Below are positions 56,012 to 64,000 of a stretch of DNA of 64,000 bases, one piece after another. Each line of letters starts with the position of its first letter. The first letter of the stretch is position 1. The translations under genes were made by a program, and so were the position numbers. Where the stretch lies: positions 36,427 to 100,426 of the forward strand of contig CAJNOJ010000344.1 of assembly GCA_905250025.1 (NCBI GenBank). Reading direction: 5' to 3'. This DNA is from Adineta ricciae. Taxonomy: Eukaryota > Rotifera > Eurotatoria > Adinetida > Adinetidae. The notes below the pieces were generated by a model. That model saw only the letters and a program-made list of their open reading frames with translations. It had not been told where the DNA came from and ran no database searches.

Positions 56012-58067
56012 ATGCTTTCAATCTTACCATCAGACAACGATGAAAATGAATCAAATATTATTGATTTCTTATACCAGTTATGTAAACGAAATGAACTTGA
56101 AGAAGTGAAAAGAATTTTACCATTTATTGGTAATATTAATTTGATTAATAAACTTCATACAGTCACCGGCTCGACATGTTTACATGTGGCTTGCTATTAT
56201 GGTCATCGCGATATGGTCAAGATTCTACTCGATTACGGCGCGACACATTCAATACGAAATTTACGACATAGTTTAACAGCGTATGAAGAAACACATGTCG
56301 AGGAAATCAAACAATTGTTTCTCGAACACAAAAATCCGCCGTTCAATAACGATTATAATTTTATTCAATGGTCATTGATCGGTGATGATTTACTAAGTAA
56401 ACGTCGAGAATTTCGGAAACTTATCGATGTCTATAAAACCTATGATAATCATCTTCTAGTATCAAAGTTATTAGCAGAAGTCATTCATTACTATTTAAAC
56501 GAGTATCTACTCGACAATGCCAGAGATGATACACTTCGAGCACAAATCGAAACGATCGAATCGTATTTCAAAGAAGCAATTGACAAACAAGATTATCTAA
56601 CCTATTTTATCAAAGCATACACATTAACCAACATATTCTATCACTTTCTAAACAAAGACTTAGCTTTGTACATCTTGGAATACTTCGATCAAACAAAAAC
56701 ATTTTCATCAAATTATCGTCTTGTCAATTGTCTTGTGCATCTCGTAACGCTTTTAATCTACCATCCAAATCTACCTCAATATCAATATCGAGGTGTATGT
56801 TATCGAGGAATGCGAATAACAACGAATGATTTAGAACAATATCAGATCAATCATCATATATTAAACCGAGCTTTTCTCTCAACATCGCTTGACAGACAAG
56901 TTGCAGAAATGTTCGCCGGCGAAGGACAACAATCACAAATGAGACATACACCGAAAGATCACTGTGCACTGCTATATTCATGTGTGTGTCAATATGTTGT
57001 AAAACAAGATTTAACAGCGATTAATATCGAAAATTTATCGACAAGACCCGATGAAAAAGAAGTTTTAATTATTCCATTCAGTGTTTTTAAAATAACATCC
57101 ATCAAACGAAATTATATCGATAATCCACAAGTAGCAATTTCCATTGAAATCGAATTAGAAGAATGTGAAGATCCGGATAAACTTGATGAGCAATCATCGC
57201 GTTTACTAACAGTTTTGTCCTCAGAGAATGATATCAAAGATGCTGAAGCTTATACGAGATTCAAGCGCCGGCGAACGTTACTTTATGGCGCTATTGCAAT
57301 CTTAACTGTCCTCGTTCTGATCGCATTAAGTGTTACACTTATTCTAATTTTCGCTATTAAAAAACCCAATCCAAATTACAATTCAACATTACTATTAGAG
57401 AAAATCAATCGCTTTGAGTATCAATTGCCATTCGGTAATGTACCATTTCATCATATACCTGTGATTAACTTTTTCCCTGTATAGACTGTCCGAGAATACT
57501 GAACCGGACTAGTTGGAATGCACGCCCATATATTGCACGTGAGAATCTGACAATTGTACCAGTCACACATATTGTCATAAGACAATTAGCAGATGTGAAA
57601 AACGTTGTGAGCCAACAGGATTGCATCAAAGCGATTAGAGATCTTCAGGATTTCCAAATAGATATTCGAGGTTGGGCTGATATTGGTTATAATTTTCTTA
57701 TGTGTAACGATAAGAATGATCATTCCGAAATCTATCGAGGTCGAGGATGGATGTTTCGAGGTGCACATTGTATTAGTTATAATTTTCGATCCTTAGGTAA
57801 GAACACGACTTGAAAATGTCTCTTATTGAATTTATCTATTCAAAAGGTATTGCAATTCTGGGAAATTATACAAGTATGAGTTTCTTTAATGTGTTCAAAT
57901 CGTTCATTTGTTGCGGAATACGAAAGAATATCATTGCGACTGATTTCACACTGGTTGGAGATGCAAATTCCAGAGATCTTTATAAACACTATTTGAACCA
58001 CTTAAAAAACAACACTGATTTTCAGTATAGTAACCACCTGAATAACACACAGGTTTATTGTAGCTAA
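56012..58067 (+). CDS. Ankyrin-ADP-ribosyltransferase-TM-PGRP receptor, copy 2
   Basis: Exons 56012-57434, 57485-57796 and 57847-58067; same phases and 651-residue length as copy 1, with no lesions. CYRGMR, FLSTS, DEKEVLIIPF, the TM helix after FKRRR, CPRILNRTSWNARP, DIGYNFLMCND and GRGWMFRGAH are all kept. Substitutions fall mostly in the ectodomain tail (FICCGIRK, TDFTLVGDANSRD) and just after the TM helix. Conservation of splice sites and frames in two diverged copies is the best evidence that the fusion is real. Confidence 0.85.
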
Positions 58068-58349
58068 ACTCGCACTGTATTTTTCAAGAGCGGTCTATTC
58101 AGTAGAATAAACAGAACAAATAATAAGCAACGTAATATGCGACGTGTTGACTCATGTTTGTTTACACTAAAACGTAGTATTACCCTATTTTTGAAATATG
58201 CCTTATCATCGTGTTTTAACCCAGAAAATGACAATAACAGAAAAAAATGCATCGTCATTTGGATTGCTATATTATAAATAGCTGTACCAAAGAGTATATT
58301 CAAATCAAACAGAAATTATGTGTACACACGGTAGATATCGCTCAAATTT

Positions 58350-58816
58350 ATGTTCGTTCTGGTTAATTTTCTTATCTTGTCTTCTGTAGGTAATCACAGT
58401 CAAAATCAAGTTGTTCAATCAGTGAAGGACGATGAGAAACAACCCGTTTGGGATGGAAATAAAGTAGAAATGATAAGTGTAAAGTTGGCCGATGGTGTCT
58501 ATGCTCTCTATGCCAAAGATGCTGAACAGTTAAATGCGACTGGTGGTGCAGCAGCTACGAGTGGTGGATTGATTATTGGCGAGCACGGTGTTCTGTTGAT
58601 CGAAACGTTCCTAAATCAACGTTTGAATCACCAAGCACAAGAATTAAGTAGAAAATTATCAAGAGATAAACCGATTCTGTTTGCTGTGAATACAAGTAGT
58701 CACGGTGACCATTGGTATGGAAATATGTATCTACCCTCCACAACGATGATTATTCAGCATGAAAATGCGAAGAATTACATTGATCAACACTTGGAAGAGG
58801 ATAAAAGTTTTATGAT
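58350..58816 (+). CDS. Metallo-beta-lactamase-fold protein, copy 2, truncated
   Basis: Starts MFVLVNFLILSSVGNHSQ, which could be a signal peptide, unless the acceptor-like tcttgtcttctgtag before GTAATCACAG marks an exon edge. Continues through GGLIIGEHGVLLIETF and NTSSHGDHWYGNMYLPST to KSFM, about 155 residues, then the N at 58817. The family (alkyl-sulfatase/SoxH-like MBL hydrolases) usually runs 300 or more residues, so the second zinc half is missing by assembly. Ser replaces the first motif His here too. Confidence 0.6.
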
Positions 58817-58817
58817 N
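58817..58817. other. Assembly junction (single N) truncating genes on both sides
   Basis: The MBL frame ends at the N, and a different open frame without a start begins directly after it. Unlike the other junctions, no earlier sequence is re-read, so real sequence of unknown length is missing. Confidence 0.75.
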
Positions 58818-59248
58818 ATCTAGTCGCGTATAGTACACAACGACTCTTTCATATGAACAAGATCTATTTCGTTATTGTGTTCGTCTTAATTGTCGTGATT
58901 TGCGAATTAGTATCACGATGTCAAATTTACCTTCCAGTTCTTGGTGGACCAGCGAATTTATTGGTAGCAATTTTTCTTGTTTTATTTCTTATCGCTGAAC
59001 TGCTCATTGTTTTCTATCACAAATCAAATATCAAGAAAAGATGGGGCATCGCTAGTGCGATTACATTTGTACTTGCATTTGCTATTTGGATTCTGTCGGA
59101 TACGGGTCGTCCGTTATGCTTTCCAACATCATGGTTTCAAGGTCATGCTCTATGGCATGTGCTCTGCGCTCTAGCTCTTTACTTTCTCTTTCGATATCAT
59201 GTTAGTGAAAACAATGACAAAGGAAGCAGCTTAGTCACGTTTTTCTGA
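58818..59248 (+). CDS. CREST/alkaline-ceramidase-like membrane protein, C-terminal part
   Basis: The frame is open from the N (LVAYSTQRLFHMNKIY) to the stop at 59248; the ATG at 58853 is internal to it. Four hydrophobic helices are followed by DTGRPLC and SWFQGHALWHVLCALALY. An Asp plus HxxxH pair before the last helix is the C-terminal signature of the CREST superfamily (ceramidases, PAQR receptors, Per1), and QGHALWH fits the ceramidase-like branch. The N-terminal three helices with the first catalytic residues are missing because of the junction. Predicted role: membrane amide hydrolysis. Confidence 0.6.
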
Positions 59249-59352
59249 AAATAAAGTATTCTTGTTCATCAAGCATGATGATATTGTAGGTGTCTGTTTT
59301 AATCTCATTCAATCTCAACTGAACTTTTTTTTAGCATAATTCTGCTTCGGTT

Positions 59353-59589
59353 TTATTTGAAACAACAACGATAGCAAAATAAATGGTTACATTTTTGGCA
59401 AGTATAAACGCGATGACCATTACGTCGATGACGATCAATACCGCATTTGTCGCATTTGTAGTGTTTGCCATACCCATAATGAAGTCGATTAGAAACAGCA
59501 CCGCAATGAGTTGTATGCTTATTGCCGCATCGATTATTACAGTTTGTTGATTGACACACGAAGTGTTTTTGTCTCGAAGACTGTTCCAT
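59353..59589 (-). CDS. Cys/His-rich small protein, probably zinc-binding
   Basis: Encodes 78 residues with 13 Cys and 9 His. The pairs C-x4-C-x3-C and C-x2-C-x13-C-x2-C-x4-C-x2-C (KCDKCG, YTCQKCNHLFCYRCC) look like a treble-clef or RING/IBR-like zinc site. No basic tail, signal or helix anchor. Family unknown. The Cys spacing makes a chance ORF unlikely. Confidence 0.55.
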   Translation of the reverse strand: MEQSSRQKHFVCQSTNCNNRCGNKHTTHCGAVSNRLHYGYGKHYKCDKCGIDRHRRNGHRVYTCQKCNHLFCYRCCFK

Positions 59590-60642
59590 GTTCTTGTCTA
59601 AATATAAGAAGACTGCATCACATCAATAAAATCAAATGTGATTTGAGCACTTTCTAGGATTATAGTTACCTTCTAGAGATAGTTATTTACAGCAGTTGTA
59701 GTCAGACTTAATACTCAGTACGATAGAGTCGCATCTTTCTTCTACTTTTATACTCTCAACTTAACTTGCGCAATTTTATCGCACTCATGACAGCATATCT
59801 AAAAGCAAATATTGCGAAATTTCCATCTGCATCGCTGAGAATGTGGTAAGTTAAGTTTACACGCAACACAAGGACAAATTTTTTTTCGAAGCGAACGGAG
59901 TTCAGTTCTTCACTACCGTTTACGATGAGTAATTTATTTTAAAAAAACAATTTTTTCTCGTAGTTATCATTGTGAAATTTAAATAGAACGAATTGCTATA
60001 GTCTTGGACATCTAGTTACTGAATTCTCTGTAAAACAGTTCTACTTTTGAACGGTTTCTATCATGTGCCACAAAAATACATAGTCTTATGCAACTTTTAA
60101 GCTCTTCAACACTGATGGAATAGAGGTATCACTTGATCAGATTGACACAACAAAACGAAGGAGCAGAGGAAACTTTCTTAACTATAGCATCAAATAAGAT
60201 GGAGACAAAGCAATCATTCTACTGAAAATATTAACAACAGCAACTCAACAAGAATACATGCTCTATTTTCCGAAGGATGTGTAGTTCCACATAGATTTTC
60301 TTGTTTAGAATTGGACAACATGACATTCAAAATAGAATAGTGTTCACGAATAGAAGCACATTCGTAAGGAGTTTTTTGCATGAAAACTAATCAAACAATG
60401 AATCTTATAAACCTATCGTATATTTCTTTCGATCTTTCCGCAGTATTCATGTCGTTATTTCTCTTCTGTCATGCTTATAATAATAAAGCGCAGGTATACT
60501 ATGGACTGCTTTGAATCATCAAGTATCGAATCAGCGTCATGCTTCATAGAAGATATAAGAAAAGGAAACCACGTGTCAATTGATGTATATACCTTCCCTG
60601 CTCTCTCTCTCAAACAAAAATACTCGTTATAAAATATAGACG
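59590..60642. other. Intergenic, about 1 kb, no gene seen
   Basis: AT-rich with many stops in all frames. I find no exon, RNA gene or repeat that I can support. A TC run (ctctctctctc, about 60601) lies close upstream of the transporter ATG. Confidence 0.4.
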
Positions 60643-62157
60643 ATGGAAAGCCTCCGTTCGAATTCCATGGCAATATTTGTATCTATCTTTGCGGCATTAG
60701 GTGGTTTTCTCTATGGATACGATACTGGCTTAATATCCGGAATTATCAATATACCGTACTTTCTGCAAACGTATGGCCATAGACAAGGAAATACAACAAC
60801 CTATCTTCTTGCATCGAGCGATAAAGGTTTGATTGTGTCAATCTTATCAGCGGGTACATTTGTCGGTGCACTACTTGGTTATCCTTCAAGTGATTATCTT
60901 GGCCGACGTCGAGGATTAATTCTTGCTTATCTTATATTTTCCGTTGGTGTCATACTTCAAATAATCATAGAACAATTTCAAGTATTTATTCTCGGAAGAT
61001 TCATCACTGGTCTTGGCCTTGGAATTGTTTCCTGTATTCTTCCAATTTATCAAAGCGAGTGTGCACCGAAACAGATTCGTGGTGCTCTGGTATCGACTTA
61101 TCAATTGTTTATAACTATCGGGCTATTCGTTGCTGCTGTTGTCAATTATCAAACAAAAGACCGAACGTCTTCAGCTGCATATCGTATCCCAATTGGTCTT
61201 CAACTACTCTGGACAGCTATTCTTTGTATAGGAATGTTCTTATTGCCAGAATCACCTCGATATTTAATCTTAAAAGGAAATGTTGATCAAGCCTATCAAT
61301 CTCAATCTCGGTTGACTTCGAAAAAAATCGATGATCCTCAAGTGACATATCATATAAAAGAAATGATCGTCGATACAGTAGCAGCGAAAGCACAACAATC
61401 TGGAACTTATCTTGACTGCTTTCAGCTAGGACCAGACAAAACACTCTGGAGAACCTTAGGAGGAATATTTCTTCAAGTATGGCAACAATTAAGCGGAATC
61501 AATTTCATTTTTTACTACGGAACAACGTTCTTTCATTCATCCGGCATGGCTCACCCATTCCTCCTAACAATTATCATCAATCTTGTGAATGTCACCATGA
61601 CCATTCCTGGTCTGTTACTCATCGATCTACTCGGACGACGCAAATTGTTAATAATTGGCGCTTGTGGAATGTGTCTTTGTGAATATAGCATCGCTCTCAT
61701 TGGACAATCCAATGAAACAAAACAAAAACTGCTCATAGTATTCGTTTGTATTTACATTGCATTCTTTGCTTCGACATGGGGTCCATCGACTTCTGTTATC
61801 ACAGGTGAACTTTATCCAACATGCATTCGCGCGAAGTGCATGTCGTTATCGACTGCGTCGAATTGGTTGGTGAACTTCATGCTCGGTTGTATTACGCCAT
61901 ATTTGATTGATGCTGACAAGGGCAATTTGGGGACGGATGTATTTTTCATCTGGGGTACGACTTGTTTGGGTTGTGTATTATTTGGATTCTTTTGTGTTTG
62001 GGAAACGAGAGGTTTATCCCTGGAAAAGATCAATTATCTGATAAGAAATTCTTCGCCGATCACATCTGTTCAGCTCAATCAACGAATGAGATCCAGTGGA
62101 ATTATAGAAAACGAAGTGTTGAATAATGAATCGATTCAACTTCTTGACAAATCTTGA
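60643..62157 (+). CDS. MFS sugar transporter, fungal-type
   Basis: Encodes 504 residues, intronless, with twelve helices. Sugar porter signatures are all present: GYDTGLISG in TM1, DYLGRRRGL between TM2 and TM3, GRFITGLGLG, YQSECAPKQIRGA, LLPESPRYLILKG after TM6, QQLSGINFIFYYG in TM7, DLLGRRKLL, and GELYPTCIRAK before TM11. The segment NYQTKDR...AYRIPIGLQLLW resembles fungal hexose transporters more than animal GLUTs, and the lack of introns fits horizontal gain, although this needs a tree. Predicted plasma-membrane hexose uptake, probably proton-coupled. AATAAA at 62195. Confidence 0.85.
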   Translation: MESLRSNSMAIFVSIFAALGGFLYGYDTGLISGIINIPYFLQTYGHRQGNTTTYLLASSDKGLIVSILSAGTFVGALLGYPSSDYLGRRRGLILAYLIFSVGVILQIIIEQFQVFILGRFITGLGLGIVSCILPIYQSECAPKQIRGALVSTYQLFITIGLFVAAVVNYQTKDRTSSAAYRIPIGLQLLWTAILCIGMFLLPESPRYLILKGNVDQAYQSQSRLTSKKIDDPQVTYHIKEMIVDTVAAKAQQSGTYLDCFQLGPDKTLWRTLGGIFLQVWQQLSGINFIFYYGTTFFHSSGMAHPFLLTIIINLVNVTMTIPGLLLIDLLGRRKLLIIGACGMCLCEYSIALIGQSNETKQKLLIVFVCIYIAFFASTWGPSTSVITGELYPTCIRAKCMSLSTASNWLVNFMLGCITPYLIDADKGNLGTDVFFIWGTTCLGCVLFGFFCVWETRGLSLEKINYLIRNSSPITSVQLNQRMRSSGIIENEVLNNESIQLLDKS

Positions 62158-62548
62158 AAGTGGCACAAAATCACAGAAATCTGATTTTACTTTGAATAAA
62201 TAGCATTTATTCAGTGAAACAAAGAAATAGTTTATTCAAATACTCAGTTTTGTTGAATTTCTTTTTAGCCAGCGCTGGGTGTAATTTATTGAAAAGTCAT
62301 GAAATCATTGTTTTACCATTTCTGTAGACTAGAATTTTCTCGGAGCGTTGTTTTGCATATTTACTTTTCTTTTGTTACTTGATTATTGATAAATTTAAAC
62401 GTTTGCATAATCAAAGTCACGGCTATTGAAATAAATAAAAAATGGGCAAGTAAATCAGAAATGAAAAGTCAATTGCAGTCAAAAATAGTGCATTAGCCTG
62501 ACTTCTATCACAATTAAATAGAACATTCTCGTCGATTCAATTTGAAGA
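62158..62548. other. Intergenic, no gene seen
   Basis: Contains the transporter poly(A) signal (62195) and AT-rich spacer before the NHL gene. Confidence 0.4.
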
Positions 62549-64000
62549 ATGTCATCGAGATACTTCAGCTTATGGTCAGTTCTATTCGTCGTTGGACAAG
62601 CAACAGGTATATATCTAATCTATATTCTCCACATTCATAAATAAGAAACAAATAATCATATTTACTACCTTTTCTGCCGTTCAATGTGCATCTTCTAGCA
62701 CACTCTCACCCAATGTGTTTTATACTATGATGAAGAAATTCTCTGACAACTATACTGAAATGTGTTTAATTTTAATTTAGATACTTCGTTCAATCGACAT
62801 AGCTTCAATCAATGTACGACTTGGAATTCAACTGGAATTACTTTTGCTAGTAGTTCCTCATTGGATGGACCCCTTGGTATATTTATTACTACTAATAACT
62901 CAATCTTTGTGGCGGATACGAACAAAAATAAAATCTTTATTTGGTTTAATAGTTCGAACAGTTATTCATCTATATAAAATAATTTGCATGAGCCAAAATC
63001 TGTTTTTGTATCCACGAATAATGATGTATACATTGATAATGGTGCTTCACACTTCAAGGTTGAAAAATGGAATTTCAATACAAGTACCAGTGCTTCTGCA
63101 ACGACCGTTAGTTCTTACTGTTCCGGTCTCTTCATCGATATTAATGATACATTATATTGTTCCGTCTATCTAATTAATAAGGTTGTAAAGCGATGGCTGT
63201 ACGACAGTACATTAGGAACTATAGACGTCCCAGGAAGTAGCACACTTTATAACCCTCGCGGTATTTTTGTTGATACTAACTTCGATTTATACGTGGTTGA
63301 TTGCGGAAACAATCGAATTCAGCTATTTCAATTTGGAGCACAGACAGGAATCACGATTGCAGGAAACTCATCACCAAATCCTACGATTACACTCAATTGG
63401 CCTAGTGATATTTTCGTAGATCTTGATCATTATTTATTTATTGTCGATAGTGGTAATAACCGAATTATTAGATCAAGTCGAAATGGTTTTCATTGCATCA
63501 TCGGATGCAGTGGAGGTGTTTTATCGTCCACTCACTTGTCAGATCCTCGTCGAATGGCTTTCGATAGCTATGGCAACATCTATGTTACGGATTATGGCGC
63601 TCGTTGCGTCCTAAAATTCTTGTTGTCGAATGACCTATGTAGTAAGTATCAAACAGTTCGATCAATGCAGCAGAATTTAACAATTTCAAAATGACTCACA
63701 TACGTAGATCATTCTACAACTCAACCAACAGTTCTCACTTCGACAATCGAGAAAACATCAACCTTTGAAATTTCAACGGCACTATCAACCCAAATAAGCA
63801 CATTTTCACATCAAGGTATATCTCCTACGAATGTGTCAGACTTAACAACACACGCCAGTTCATCAATGACTCTACTTTCATCTTCAACATCATCCTCTTC
63901 GGTATCGACTTTTATCGCACCTTCTTGTTCATCGAATACAATTGGCATCACCTGCAACATTTCGTCCACACCCTGTCAAATCATGCAACCTTGTCAGAAC
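62549..64000 (+). CDS. Secreted NHL-repeat protein with a Ser/Thr-rich stalk, partial
   Basis: Exon 1 62549-62606 encodes a signal peptide (YFSLWSVLFVVGQAT). A 174-bp intron is followed by exon 2 62781-63641 with about five NHL-type beta-propeller blades (LDGPLGIFITTNNSIFVADT, NPRGIFVDTNFDLYVVDCGN, WPSDIFVDLDHYLFIVDSGN, DPRRMAFDSYGNIYVTDYG). Intron 63642-63707 leads to exon 3 from 63708, a Thr/Ser-rich stretch then Cys-containing sequence running off the window. An in-frame TAA at 62975-62977, between blades, breaks exon 2: either a disabling mutation or a base error. The architecture is common among bdelloid extracellular proteins; the ligand is unknown. Confidence 0.65.

Noticed and set aside
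1..64000. tRNA or rRNA genes, CRISPR arrays, telomeric repeats and complete retrotransposons
   Set aside because: Looked for by eye on both strands; none recognised. A tRNAscan or Infernal run would be needed to exclude a tRNA or spliced-leader RNA.

Overview
This is eukaryotic nuclear DNA, most likely from a bdelloid rotifer (a Rotaria- or Adineta-like genome). The evidence is: AT-rich genes with very short GT-AG introns (about 48-75 bp); several arginine ADP-ribosyltransferase (ART) genes joined to ankyrin or kinesin-light-chain-type TPR repeats; rotifer-style intronless rhodopsin-like receptors; F-box/LRR genes; genes that look horizontally acquired (an AtuA/DUF1446 relic, a fungal-type hexose transporter, an FkbM methyltransferase); and homologous copies of whole gene blocks that differ by a few per cent by eye. 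The species call is an inference.

The window is a mosaic of contigs. At 9594, 20574, 28054 and 43424 (single N) and at 26662-26734 (73 N) the sequence jumps back and re-reads something already read. Two jumps re-read exactly (148 bp and 221 bp, identical by eye). Three re-read a diverged copy: 6104-9593 again as 9595-12189, 14485-20573 again as 20575-26661, and 28060-43423 again as 43425-58731. At 58817 the sequence jumps forward and truncates genes on both sides. The simplest reading is that homologous (allelic) contigs were strung together, so many genes appear twice or as partial copies.

Unique gene order after removing re-reads: ankyrin-ART (-); TMEM272-like (+); a small membrane protein (+); a small basic protein (-); a multi-pass membrane protein (-); DUF4139 protein (-, 4 exons); AtuA pseudogene (-); FkbM-like methyltransferase (+); a small conserved protein (-); a giant membrane-anchored protein with three M1 aminopeptidase units (+, 15 exons, about 2,759 residues after removing re-reads); rhodopsin-like GPCR (+); ART-TPR protein (+); arrestin-domain protein (+); F-box/LRR pseudogene (-); F-box/LRR gene (-, 2 exons); second GPCR (-); small acylated MGCASS protein (+); ankyrin-ART-TM-PGRP receptor (+, 3 exons); metallo-beta-lactamase-fold protein (+, broken); CREST/ceramidase-like membrane protein (+, broken); Cys/His-rich small protein (-); fungal-type sugar transporter (+); NHL-repeat secreted protein (+, runs off the end).

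The most interesting gene is at 40705-42760 (second copy 56012-58067). Splicing with clean phase-1 introns joins a predicted cytosolic ankyrin plus ADP-ribosyltransferase region, through one transmembrane helix, to a peptidoglycan-recognition (PGRP) ectodomain that seems to have lost its zinc ligands. This looks like a bacterial-cell-wall receptor whose intracellular output would be ADP-ribosylation, and I do not know of a described counterpart.
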